From the NCBI RefSeq assembly GCF_018128945.1, contig NZ_CP068393.1, forward strand, positions 2,976,001 through 3,040,000: a DNA stretch of 64,000 bases. The letters are read 5' to 3'. Source of the DNA: Aristaeella hokkaidonensis. Its GTDB lineage: Bacteria; Bacillota; Clostridia; Christensenellales; Aristaeellaceae. A program made the translations under genes and the position numbers. A model generated the notes under the pieces. That model was not told the DNA's origin and did not search any database. It worked only from the letters and a program-made list of their open reading frames with translations. How positions within the stretch are numbered: position 1 is the first letter of the stretch; every line of letters begins with the position of its first letter. Shown piece after piece: positions 53,686-61,655 of the stretch.

Positions 53686-54600
53686 ATGACGGATATCATC
53701 GTGATCGGCGGAGGCCCCGCGGGCATGACGGCCGCGCTGTACGCGCAGCGGAACGGAAAGAACGCACTGGTGCTGGAAAAGCACGGTTTCGGCGGACAGA
53801 TTACCTACAGCCCCAAGGTGGAAAACTGGCCGGGTACCGCCCAGATGAGCGGCAATGAATACGCCGAGGCGCTGCTGGACCAGATCATGAACCAGGGCGC
53901 GGAAGTGGACCTGGCGGAGGTCGTCCGGATCGAGGATCACGGGGACTATAAGCGGGTATTTACAGACGACGGCCTGGAGCGGGACGCAAAGGCTGTTATT
54001 GTGGCGGCGGGCGTAAAGCACCGGATGCTGGGCCTGCCGGGTGAAAACGAGCTGGTGGGCGAGGGCATCAGCTTCTGCGCCGTGTGCGACGGGGATTTCT
54101 ATACCGGAAAAACGGTATGCGTGGCCGGCGGCGGAAACTCCGCCCTGCAGGAGGCGATCCTGCTGTCCGGTAAGTGCGAAAAGGTGATCATGCTGCAGGA
54201 CCTGCCGGAATTCACCGGTGAAAAGAAGCTGCAGGAGATCCTGTTCAGCCGTCCGAATGTGGAAAAATACACCGGCGTGAAGATCACAGGCCTGAACACG
54301 GAGGAGGGCATTCTCCGGAGCGTGACCGTGAAGCCGCAGGACGGCGGGGAAGAACGGCAGGTTGCCTGTGACGGCCTGTTTGTTGCCATCGGCCTGATTC
54401 CGGAAAACGATGCTTTCGCGCATCTGGCGGATCTGAACAAGTGGGGATACTTTGACAGCGATGAGCGCTGCGAGACAAAGACCCCCGGCGTCTTTGTGGC
54501 GGGTGACTGCCGCAGCAAGACGGTACGTCAGCTGACTACCGCGGCGGCGGACGGTGCGACAGCAGCGCTGGCAGCCTGCAGGTATATCGATAGTCTGTGA
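53686..54600 (+). CDS. trxB: Thioredoxin reductase-like flavoprotein
   Basis: A 304-residue FAD/NAD(P)H oxidoreductase. FAD motif GGGPAGM at 8-14, active-site disulfide C131-x-x-C134 in FCAVCDG, second nucleotide motif GGGNSALQEA and the C-terminal GVFVAGDCR for FAD. It passes electrons from NAD(P)H to a redoxin. Its neighbour nrdD carries a fused CPNC redoxin domain that is a likely target, although a separate thioredoxin elsewhere is possible. It is followed by the second hairpin array. Confidence 0.92.
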   Translation: MTDIIVIGGGPAGMTAALYAQRNGKNALVLEKHGFGGQITYSPKVENWPGTAQMSGNEYAEALLDQIMNQGAEVDLAEVVRIEDHGDYKRVFTDDGLERDAKAVIVAAGVKHRMLGLPGENELVGEGISFCAVCDGDFYTGKTVCVAGGGNSALQEAILLSGKCEKVIMLQDLPEFTGEKKLQEILFSRPNVEKYTGVKITGLNTEEGILRSVTVKPQDGGEERQVACDGLFVAIGLIPENDAFAHLADLNKWGYFDSDERCETKTPGVFVAGDCRSKTVRQLTTAAADGATAALAACRYIDSL

Positions 54601-54616
54601 AGAAGTCCGGTTGAAA

Positions 54617-54699
54617 ATGAAATACTGCCTTCGGCAGTATGAAATATTGAGCCGCTTGCGGCTCAATGTGAAATATCCGGCTGACGCCGGATGTGAGAA
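54617..54699 (+). repeat. Array of three hairpins joined by RTGAAAT connectors
   Basis: Stems 54622-54629/54633-54640 (ATACTGCC), 54646-54655/54658-54667 (ATTGAGCCGC) and 54675-54681/54686-54692 (ATCCGGC), each beginning and ending in AT. The heptamer RTGAAAT occurs at 54617, 54639 and 54668, and GTGAGAA ends the array. Same design as 12752-12897 with entirely different stems. Confidence 0.75.
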
Positions 54700-54708
54700 A
54701 AACTGAAA

Positions 54709-54742
54709 AATAAAAGGAGCGGCTCAGAGAGCCTCTCCTTTG
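54709..54742 (-). terminator. Terminator after hsp20
   Basis: On the minus strand AAAGGAG-A-GGCTC pairs with GAGCC-G-CTCCTTT, followed by TATTTTTC. Confidence 0.7.
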
Positions 54743-54753
54743 TTGGTTGGAGA

Positions 54754-55209
54754 TTATGCAATGAGGATTTGTTTCTTTTCGGGATCCTTCTTGGCTTCCT
54801 TCTTGGGAAGCTTGACGGTCAGGACACCGTCTTCGTATTTGGCCTGCACATCCTCCTCTGTCAGGTTGTCGCCCACGTAGAAGCTGCGCTGCATGGTGCC
54901 GGTATACCGCTCCTGGCGGAGCAGCTTGCCGTTCTTTTCTTCCTTGTTCTCCAGGTTCTTCTGGGTGGAGATGGTCAGATAGCCGTTCTGAAGATCCAGA
55001 TGAATTTCATCCTTCTTCATACCGGGCAGATCCACCGCCAGCTCATAGCCTTCGTCGGTTTCCTTCACGTCGGTTTTCATCATCCGGGCGGCGTTCTTAC
55101 CGTAGAGCGCTCTTTCCGGACGGCCGAAGCCGCGGAAGAAATCACGGTCGAAGTCATCAAACAGATCCATCATATTTTCACCGAAAACAGCAGGCAGGAA
55201 AGTACTCAT
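54754..55209 (-). CDS. Hsp20/alpha-crystallin family small heat-shock protein
   Basis: A 151-residue small heat-shock chaperone: flexible N-terminus (about 1-42), alpha-crystallin domain (about 43-130, with ELAVDLPGMKKDEIHLDLQNG and the A-x-x-x-n-GvL signature as AKYEDGVLTVKLPK) and a charged tail ending QILIA that contains the I-x-I type anchor. It holds unfolding proteins under stress. The CtsR operator at its promoter shows it belongs to the class III heat-shock regulon. Single-gene transcript. Confidence 0.92.
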   Translation of the reverse strand: MSTFLPAVFGENMMDLFDDFDRDFFRGFGRPERALYGKNAARMMKTDVKETDEGYELAVDLPGMKKDEIHLDLQNGYLTISTQKNLENKEEKNGKLLRQERYTGTMQRSFYVGDNLTEEDVQAKYEDGVLTVKLPKKEAKKDPEKKQILIA

Positions 55210-55314
55210 ATAAAACCCTCCATTCTTTTGATCCGGTTCCGTTGCTTATTGCGGTTCCGGGGAATTACTTTCCGTGGTCACTGGCCACCGCACTCTCTTT
55301 CTTGTGCTGATTAT

Positions 55315-55358
55315 ATTATACTTAAAAGTCAAAGATAGTCAAAGACATAAATAGTCAA
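55315..55358 (-). promoter_or_regulatory. hsp20 promoter with CtsR operator
   Basis: The plus strand reads AGTCAAA-GAT-AGTCAAA at 55327-55343, an exact fit to the CtsR heptamer repeat RGTCAAANANRGTCAAA; a third AGTCAA lies at 55353-55358. On the minus strand TTGACT (55342-55337) and TATAAT (55320-55315) with a 16-bp spacer make the promoter, so CtsR would cover it. Confidence 0.8.
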
Positions 55359-55362
55359 TAAG

Positions 55363-55397
55363 AAGAGCTTTCTGCCGAAAACGTGCAGAAAGCTCTT
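55363..55397. terminator. Hairpin after the DUF362 gene
   Basis: Thirteen-bp arms AAGAGCTTTCTGC (55363-55375) and complement (55385-55397); modest T content after it on the minus strand. Confidence 0.55.
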
Positions 55398-55440
55398 AAA
55401 TACTTCAAAATGCTGAATTTTTCTGATTATTTCGCGCTGA

Positions 55441-56568
55441 TCAGATTTTGATCAGTTCATAGGTTCGGGTACCCAGGCCGATCTTTTCCCCGTGGGCGAG
55501 GGTTTCCCGCCAGCTGACGTTCGGGTTGCTGTCCTTGAAGTGATCGTGATGATGCTTCCAGCCGGGTTTTGCCAGGTTGTCAGACAGCTGGCTGTTGGGC
55601 AGTGGTTCCGCGGCCAGGCACATATCCGCACAGGCCTGGTCCAGGGCTACCGGATCAAAGGAGGCCAGCATGCCGATATTCGGCAGGATGGGCGCATCGT
55701 TTTCCCCGTGGCAGTCGCAGTTGGGGGAAACATCCATGATCAGGGTGATATGGAAGGAAGGCTTCCCGGCACAGATCGCGGCGGTGTATTCTGCCATCTT
55801 GCGGCCCAGCATATCCGCCGCGGTGTCAAAAGACGGATGGATGGCATCAAAGGCACAGGCGCCGATGCACCGGCCGCAGCCCTTGCAGATATCCTGCATG
55901 ATATAGGCCTTGCCGCTTTTATAGGTGATGGCGTCCGATCCACACTCTCGGGCGCACTTACGGCAGGAACGGCACAGGGCCTGGTCAACAACCGGCTTGC
56001 CGTCGCTGTGCTGCTGCATTTTCCCGGCCCGGCTGCCGCCGCCCATACCGAGATTCTTGACCGCACCGCCGAAGCCGGCCATTTCATGACCCTTGAAATG
56101 ATTCAGGGAAATAATGATGTCCGCGTCGTAGAGGGCACGGCCGATATAGGCTTCCTTGCAGTATTCACCGCCTGGGACCGGTACGGTGATATCATCCGTC
56201 CCCTTCAGCCCATCACCGATGATGATGTAGCAGCCGGTGGTCACGCTGTTAAAACCGTTGACTTCTGCGTTGTACAGATGGTCTACGGCGTTTTTCCGGC
56301 TGCCGGGATAGAGGGTGTTGCAGTCGGTAAGGAAGGGCTTTCCGCCCAGTTCCTTGATCAGGTCTGCCACTGCCTTGACATAGTTCGGCCGGAGATAGGC
56401 AAAGTTGCCCAACTCACCGAAGTGCATTTTAATGGCAGCGAATTTCCCGGCAAAATCGATCTTGTCTATTCCGGCCCGGCGGCAGAGCTTCTGGAGCTTG
56501 ACGCCCTGGCTGACGTCAGCTACGGTCCGGAAATCGGTGAAATAGACGGGGGAAGACTTCTGGGACAT
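55441..56568 (-). CDS. DUF362 domain protein with two 4Fe-4S clusters
   Basis: A 375-residue cytosolic iron-sulfur protein. The N-terminal and C-terminal parts form the DUF362 domain (KMHFGELGNFAYLRP, DADIIISLNHFKGHEMAGFGGAVKNLGMG-type segments). In the middle (about 200-245) are two ferredoxin-type clusters, CRSCRKCARECG and CKGCGRCIGACAF. Such proteins are common in anaerobes and presumed to be electron carriers or flavin-linked enzymes; no reaction is established. It stands 28 bp downstream of the Lgt-like gene on the same strand. Confidence 0.88.
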   Translation of the reverse strand: MSQKSSPVYFTDFRTVADVSQGVKLQKLCRRAGIDKIDFAGKFAAIKMHFGELGNFAYLRPNYVKAVADLIKELGGKPFLTDCNTLYPGSRKNAVDHLYNAEVNGFNSVTTGCYIIIGDGLKGTDDITVPVPGGEYCKEAYIGRALYDADIIISLNHFKGHEMAGFGGAVKNLGMGGGSRAGKMQQHSDGKPVVDQALCRSCRKCARECGSDAITYKSGKAYIMQDICKGCGRCIGACAFDAIHPSFDTAADMLGRKMAEYTAAICAGKPSFHITLIMDVSPNCDCHGENDAPILPNIGMLASFDPVALDQACADMCLAAEPLPNSQLSDNLAKPGWKHHHDHFKDSNPNVSWRETLAHGEKIGLGTRTYELIKI

Positions 56569-56596
56569 AAGAGTTCCTCCTTTGTCAGGGTCATAT

Positions 56597-57688
56597 TTAC
56601 TTTTCCAGTGCAGATTCGGAATGGTACAAGGTCATTAAGGTGACGCCGATGGCGGTCAGGGAGGACAGCATCATCAGGTCCAGCAGAATGGTGTACAGGA
56701 ATCCGGAGGAATCCGGATCGACCGTGGCCAGCAGGTAAAGCAGGATCAGCGTGCCGGTGAACAGGCCGAACAGGCCGGCGGGCAGCTTTCCGGCTTTCCC
56801 CCGGAAGGCGATGAGCATCAGGCCGAACAGCACGGCTGTGGCGGCCAGCGCGATATACAGCAGGGTTTCCATCTGGGGCTTGTCAAACACGAACTCAGCC
56901 ATTACGACCGCGCCGGCAGCGGCAACGAGTACCGCAAAGCTCAGGATGGTCTTTTTCCGGTCGGGCCTGCGGCGGATGACCAGGACGATCATCAGGGCCA
57001 GCAGGGTCAGGACCGCGGCGATCTGGGTGAAACGAACGAAGGAATTCAGACGGACGAAGTTGTCTTTCCGGAACTGTTCCAGCAGGATCTGGCTGGTACC
57101 GAGCAACGTAACGAACAGGACGGTAAGCTCTCCTTCGCGGGCATGCTTCCGGCGGCACTGCAGCAGGATCAGGATGACCAACGCGGCGATGGCTTCCCAG
57201 AACCAGACCGCGTATAGCCAGAAACCGGAATTCAGCCCTTCGCTGGCAATGGGGAAGAAGGAGAGGGATTCCAGTGCTTCAGCGCCGACACCCTCGCCGG
57301 TATAGTATTCTCCCAGACGGCAGAAAAAGAGGACTGCACAGGCTGCGGGAGCCAGGGTATCCAGTGCTTCCAGGGGACGGATGCCGCTCAGCTTCGCACC
57401 GGCCAGCGCACCAAGGGTGCCGCCGATGAGGGCACCGTAAAGCGTATAGCCGCCCAGCCAGGGCTGGAACATGAAGGCGAAGGAACTGATTTCATCCATA
57501 TAGCCGTCGAGACGAAGGAAAGTCCAGAAGGCATGCCCCAGGACGACCGCTCCCAGGATTGTCAGCGGCAGGAGCTGAAAGACCTTTTTGTTCAGCAGGC
57601 ACAGCAATGCACCGGCCAGTACGCCGGCCAGCACGGCCAGTCCGTAGGGGGTCAGGTTCAGGGGTCCGATGGACAAGATGGTATTCAT
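56597..57688 (-). CDS. Prolipoprotein diacylglyceryl transferase (Lgt)-like membrane protein
   Basis: A 363-residue protein with about ten TM helices. The first 240 residues follow the Lgt plan: PYGLAVLAGVLAG, WLGGYTLYGALIGG (residues 77-90) and CRLGEYYTGEGVG (123-135), the last matching the Lgt RxGN-x-x-x-GE box. The usual histidine of the HGG motif is Tyr84 here, and Asn of RxGN is Glu127. An extra 120-residue membrane part is at the C-terminus. It is therefore a divergent relative and may not transfer diacylglycerol. It is in an operon with the phosphodiester glycosidase gene upstream. Confidence 0.65.
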   Translation of the reverse strand: MNTILSIGPLNLTPYGLAVLAGVLAGALLCLLNKKVFQLLPLTILGAVVLGHAFWTFLRLDGYMDEISSFAFMFQPWLGGYTLYGALIGGTLGALAGAKLSGIRPLEALDTLAPAACAVLFFCRLGEYYTGEGVGAEALESLSFFPIASEGLNSGFWLYAVWFWEAIAALVILILLQCRRKHAREGELTVLFVTLLGTSQILLEQFRKDNFVRLNSFVRFTQIAAVLTLLALMIVLVIRRRPDRKKTILSFAVLVAAAGAVVMAEFVFDKPQMETLLYIALAATAVLFGLMLIAFRGKAGKLPAGLFGLFTGTLILLYLLATVDPDSSGFLYTILLDLMMLSSLTAIGVTLMTLYHSESALEK

Positions 57689-57736
57689 AGGCTGACGCTT
57701 CCTTTGTTGACGGTGGGCTGTGGGACAGCTCCTGGG

Positions 57737-58744
57737 TTATTCCGCGGGAACCGGTTCCGCTTCAGCAGTGACAAAGTAAATGATATCCTGAATATCCCGC
57801 TTCTTGCCGCGGGTGGCGTTGATCCGGTCGGTACCGAGCACCAGCCAGCTGGAGGAACCGCCGTCCAGGTTATAAGCCTGGACCGCACCGCAGTCATAGG
57901 CCAGCTGGGCCATTTCCTGGCCGGTGAGGCCGCCGTCCTTGGACTGTTCAGGACCTTCCGCAGTGATCATCAGGTAGGTCAGGTTATCCATCTGGCAGAT
58001 GGCCTGGCGCTGCAGGTATTTATGGAGCCCCATGCCGGGGGAACTTGCATAATTGTTGCCGTCCAGAACCTGCATCTTGCCGTCGACGACAAGCGCGGGC
58101 CCGAAGATGAAGCTGTGGGCGATACAGCCTTCATACTGTTTGAAATCGCTGGGATCGGGCTTGAGCAGGATATGGAAGTTGCCGTTCAGGTCGATAATCA
58201 GCGCGTCGTAGCCGTAACCGGTATTGAAAACGCTGTTCCGCAGCAGTTCACCGTTCCGGTAGACGATGCCTTCCGTCCGGTCGCAGAAATAGTCGCCGTT
58301 GATGGCCAGGACGGAGCGTTCACGACGGGCGAGGGAGGTTGCGGCGACGAGCTGCTTGGAAGGATAAGGCTGGTTGGTGCTGGTGCGGAGCTGGGAAGGA
58401 TCGGCAATCTTTACCCAGGTGAAATACACCGCGGTCTTGCCGCCGTTGCCGTTGACGACCGTTCTCTTCTCGATCTTTACGCAGATGGTACCGTCCTGGT
58501 ATCCCAGGGGTTCGGACGTGAAGGCGTCCTTGTGCGGGGCATACCGGGAGACCATGGAATTCTTGTACTTGGGATTCGGCTCCAGCACAACCGGTTCCGG
58601 TTCCGGGTTGGACAGCTCCACGGAAGGGAAAACAGGCATCTCTTCCGCACCCGCATAGGGCAGGGCGGAAGGAACCAGGAACGGGATCAGCAGAATCAGC
58701 ACAATCAGCGGGATCAGCCACAGCAGGGTACGCTTTTTCGTCAT
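57737..58744 (-). CDS. Phosphodiester glycosidase (NAGPA) family protein
   Basis: A 335-residue protein anchored by one N-terminal TM helix (about 8-26), with a Pro/Glu linker and an extracellular NAGPA domain (about 125-330). Family marks are LAINGDYF, the central NGELLRN region and NLDGGSSSWLVL near the C-terminus. NAGPA enzymes cleave a sugar from a phosphodiester such as GlcNAc-1-phosphodiester; bacterial members are tied to cell-surface polymers. It lies 48 bp before the Lgt-like gene, so the two may act on envelope components together. Confidence 0.85.
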   Translation of the reverse strand: MTKKRTLLWLIPLIVLILLIPFLVPSALPYAGAEEMPVFPSVELSNPEPEPVVLEPNPKYKNSMVSRYAPHKDAFTSEPLGYQDGTICVKIEKRTVVNGNGGKTAVYFTWVKIADPSQLRTSTNQPYPSKQLVAATSLARRERSVLAINGDYFCDRTEGIVYRNGELLRNSVFNTGYGYDALIIDLNGNFHILLKPDPSDFKQYEGCIAHSFIFGPALVVDGKMQVLDGNNYASSPGMGLHKYLQRQAICQMDNLTYLMITAEGPEQSKDGGLTGQEMAQLAYDCGAVQAYNLDGGSSSWLVLGTDRINATRGKKRDIQDIIYFVTAEAEPVPAE

Positions 58745-58835
58745 GAGGAACCTCCATCAGTTAACGCCGGGAATGGCGGTAAAAATGCAAAAAACATTAC
58801 ATTACAGTTTATCACTCCGCTTTGCGGAAAGTCAA

Positions 58836-59309
58836 TCAAATCAGGGCGGCGGGCGTCAGGGAAGCAATCTGAATCAGATCCGCGGGAGACAGTTCCACCT
58901 GGCAGCCGACGCGGCCCGCACTGACAAAGATCCGGGAGAGACCGGAAGCACTCTCATCAATAAACGAAGGGAAATGCTTCTTCATTCCGATAGGTGAGCA
59001 GCCCCCGTGCACATAGCCGGTCAGCGGAAGCAGATCCCGCTGGGGAATCATGCTCACGGATTTTTCACCGGCGGCAGCGGCGGCCTTTTTCAGGTTCAGT
59101 TCTGCATTGACCGGGATCACAAACACATAATACTTCTGAGGCTTGCCGACGGTAACCAGGGTTTTGAAAACCTGGGAGGGCTCCTCATTCAGCAGGTGGG
59201 CGATATCTTCCCCGGTCAGGGTCGGATCCGCTTCATATAAATGAGCGCTGTAGGCAATCTTTTTGCTGTCCAGTACCCGCATACAGTTGGTTTTGTCCTG
59301 TTTTCCCAT
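58836..59309 (-). CDS. ybaK: Cys-tRNA(Pro)/Cys-tRNA(Cys) deacylase
   Basis: A 157-residue YbaK/EbsC-type editing enzyme that hydrolyses mischarged Cys-tRNA(Pro). Conserved features include the catalytic-site lysine in QVFKTLV, and the GGCSPIG motif (GxxSPxG) near residue 104. The length is normal and there is no fused synthetase domain. Divergent from the MutS-like gene. Confidence 0.92.
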   Translation of the reverse strand: MGKQDKTNCMRVLDSKKIAYSAHLYEADPTLTGEDIAHLLNEEPSQVFKTLVTVGKPQKYYVFVIPVNAELNLKKAAAAAGEKSVSMIPQRDLLPLTGYVHGGCSPIGMKKHFPSFIDESASGLSRIFVSAGRVGCQVELSPADLIQIASLTPAALI

Positions 59310-59338
59310 GGCAAAGGCCTCCTTTCCGGCCGGGGATT

Positions 59339-59367
59339 ATTGTATCATATTGCGTACAGGCTGTCAT
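59339..59367 (-). promoter_or_regulatory. Promoter of ybaK
   Basis: Minus strand ATGACA (59367-59362), 17-bp spacer, TACAAT (59344-59339) with TGA before it. Confidence 0.55.
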
Positions 59368-59380
59368 CCGCCGCGCGGAC

Positions 59381-59418
59381 TTTACGGGAGCGGGCGGATC
59401 AGATATAATCAGATCCGC
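59381..59418 (+). promoter_or_regulatory. Promoter and flanking inverted repeat of the MutS-like gene
   Basis: TTTACG at 59381-59386, 17-bp spacer, TATAAT at 59404-59409. The -10 lies inside an inverted repeat with arms GCGGATC (59394-59400) and GATCCGC (59412-59418), a plausible repressor site. Confidence 0.55.
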
Positions 59419-59445
59419 AAGAACCGTTCAAATGAGGATAATGAA

Positions 59446-61170
59446 ATGAAGCAGACGAAGCTGAGTATATTGTTTCCCCGGCAGGATGAAGTGACCTACC
59501 GGGAAATCCCGGAAGAAAGCTGGCACGACCTGGGTATGGACGCGCTGACGGAAAAAGTGGCGGCGCAGCCCCAGGAAGAACCGCTGCTCCGCCGGGTGAT
59601 GATGAGCCTGACGGCGGACCCGGCAGTGGCGGCTTTCCGGAGCGACGTTTTTGACGACATCCTGCGCCATCCGGAAATCCGGGAGCGGCTGATGAAGCTG
59701 CTGGATAAGGTCAAGATGTTCTATGACTACGGGGTGGTCAACCGTCATGAGGGCGATGAGACCGGCATCTGGGACCTGATGCACCGGTTGGAGGAGTATC
59801 ACGACTATATCCTGACCGTGGAAGCCATCCGGGAGTGCCTGTCGGATAAGGACCTGGTTTCGGAAGGTCTGACCACGCTGCGGGACACCGTGGAGCAGAT
59901 CTACCAGGAAAAAGGGTTTGCCGCACTGCGCAAGGACGTGGAGGAAATGCGGGTTGCCGCTTCCGAAATCCGGAGCCTGACGGTAGGCATCAACCTGAAT
60001 GACCGCTTTGAGGCGATCAGTATGGGACTGGTTTCCGTCAACGCAAAGCCTTTTGTGAAGTCCAGCATCCTGAAGAACTTCCTGGCGTCCGTGTCCCCCA
60101 GGGATGAGATCCGGAAAGAGGCGGACTGGAGCGGAAGCTATAACTATTATCCCGCCAATACGGAGGTGGGGCTGCTTCAGTCTGTCGGTCAGTTTGTGGA
60201 GAGCTCGGTGATTCTCCGCAATCCGCTGGCGGCCATGTCCCTGTCCCGGATCCCCGCGGCGGACGGCACTGCCAATGTGCCGCGGCAGATGGACAGCGCG
60301 GCGTCCATGCTGACTTCCCGGATTGCCCGGAAGCTGCGGGACACACTGGGACAGTACCTGAATGTGAGCGTTAAGGAAATCGCCGACCTGATACCGGAAC
60401 TGGTGTTTTATACCCGGTGGGCGGAATACATTGAGAAGAAACAGAAAGCAGGCTGGAAGTTCTGCAAGCCGCAGGCCAGGCTGAACCGGCAGGGGGCGGC
60501 CTGCATGAAGGCAGCGGGACTGTACAACCTGAAGCTGATTGCCACCGAAAAGCCGGAGAACGTGGTACCCAATGACCTGGTCTTTGATCCGGAAAAACGG
60601 GTATACGTCCTGACTGGCGCCAACCGGGGCGGCAAAACCACGGTGACTCAGGCGGTCGGCCAGCTGTTTATCCTGGCCCAGAGCGGTATTCCGGTACCGG
60701 CGGAAAGCTTTGAGTATGACCCGGCGGACCGGGTGCTGACCCATTTCCCCGCGGATGAGGACAAGACGCTGGACCTGGGACGGCTGGGCGAGGAATGCCG
60801 GCGGTTCCGGGAACTGTTTGTCAGCTGCACACCGGAAAGCCTGCTGCTCCTGAACGAGACCTTCTCCACCACATCCTTTGAAGAGGGATACTTTATTGCG
60901 GCGGATGCCGTCCGGGCCATCCTCGGCCGGGGTACCCGCACAATCTACAATACGCACATGCACAAGCTGGCCCAGGACCTGGACACGGTGATCAATACGG
61001 GCGAAGCCGAAGGGAAGGCGGTTTCCCTGGTGGCGGAAACCAGGGAAGGAAAGCATTCCTTCCGGGTTGTGATCGCTCCGCCGGAAGGACAGTCTTTCGC
61101 AAGGGATATTGCCGAAAAATACGGCGTGACCTACGAGAGCCTGACGGCTTCCGTGCCGTCAGAAAACTGA
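59446..61170 (+). CDS. MutS-family ATPase-like protein
   Basis: A 574-residue protein with the MutS lever/clamp helices (about 100-370) and C-terminal ATPase (about 380-565), but without the N-terminal mismatch-binding domains and without the Smr domain of MutS2. Walker A is GANRGGKTT; the Walker B region reads LLLLNETFSTTS, with Asn where MutS proteins have Asp; the HMHKLAQDL segment corresponds to the TH-H switch. It may act on recombination or branched DNA, or have another role; mismatch repair is unlikely without the mismatch domain. Start ATG 59446 follows GAGG; the longer frame contains the promoter. Confidence 0.8.
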   Translation: MKQTKLSILFPRQDEVTYREIPEESWHDLGMDALTEKVAAQPQEEPLLRRVMMSLTADPAVAAFRSDVFDDILRHPEIRERLMKLLDKVKMFYDYGVVNRHEGDETGIWDLMHRLEEYHDYILTVEAIRECLSDKDLVSEGLTTLRDTVEQIYQEKGFAALRKDVEEMRVAASEIRSLTVGINLNDRFEAISMGLVSVNAKPFVKSSILKNFLASVSPRDEIRKEADWSGSYNYYPANTEVGLLQSVGQFVESSVILRNPLAAMSLSRIPAADGTANVPRQMDSAASMLTSRIARKLRDTLGQYLNVSVKEIADLIPELVFYTRWAEYIEKKQKAGWKFCKPQARLNRQGAACMKAAGLYNLKLIATEKPENVVPNDLVFDPEKRVYVLTGANRGGKTTVTQAVGQLFILAQSGIPVPAESFEYDPADRVLTHFPADEDKTLDLGRLGEECRRFRELFVSCTPESLLLLNETFSTTSFEEGYFIAADAVRAILGRGTRTIYNTHMHKLAQDLDTVINTGEAEGKAVSLVAETREGKHSFRVVIAPPEGQSFARDIAEKYGVTYESLTASVPSEN

Positions 61171-61183
61171 ATCAGGGCATAAC

Positions 61184-61216
61184 AAAGGCCGGAGGGAAAA
61201 TCCCTCCGGCCTTATT
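61184..61216. terminator. Shared terminator hairpin
   Basis: Arms AAGGCCGGAGGGA and TCCCTCCGGCCTT (61185-61197, 61201-61213) between convergent genes; T tails are short. Confidence 0.65.
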
Positions 61217-61227
61217 GCCGATCAAAC

Positions 61228-61440
61228 TTACTTGTTCTCAGCGATCTTTTCGTTGATTGCTTCGATGACCTGCTCCGCGGGAATGCCGTGAACCGCGCAG
61301 GCATCCTGTAGGGATTCATTGCGGGAAGCGGGGCAGCCCAGGCAGTGCATGCCGATGGACAGCAGGATCTCGATCGCTTCGGGGTACTTGGTAACAACTT
61401 CGCCAACCAGTGTTTCACCGGTAACATACTGTTCAGCCAT
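61228..61440 (-). CDS. DUF1858 (redox disulfide) domain protein
   Basis: A 70-residue protein of the hybrid-cluster-associated redox disulfide family, with the CLGCPAS motif (C33, C36) at the N-terminus of a helix. Members are thought to be small redox or Fe-S carriers in anaerobes; the partner is unknown. GGAGGG lies before the start. Monocistronic. Confidence 0.88.
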   Translation of the reverse strand: MAEQYVTGETLVGEVVTKYPEAIEILLSIGMHCLGCPASRNESLQDACAVHGIPAEQVIEAINEKIAENK

Positions 61441-61602
61441 GGTAAAATCCCTCCTACATACTGAGTTACTGGCTCATCATACACTATCCTTGAATAAAAA
61501 ACAAGTCATATCCCTTATAAATCAATCGGTGAAAGAAACGGGGAGACGGGTGCTGGAGGGAAGGGCGATGGAGGAAACCCTCCAAATGAAGAATGACGGA
61601 AA

Positions 61603-61640
61603 AAACAGCTTCTGAGAAAACTCAGAAGCTGTTTTGTTGA
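61603..61640 (-). terminator. Terminator after the GH4 gene
   Basis: Fourteen-bp arms AAACAGCTTCTGAG and complement (61603-61616, 61621-61634); on the minus strand it runs into six T. Confidence 0.8.
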
Positions 61641-61655
61641 TCCTGATATTCAGGG

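Noticed and set aside
59263..59445. Upstream extension of the MutS-like frame
   Set aside because: It overlaps ybaK and contains the promoter; the GAGG site favours ATG 59446.
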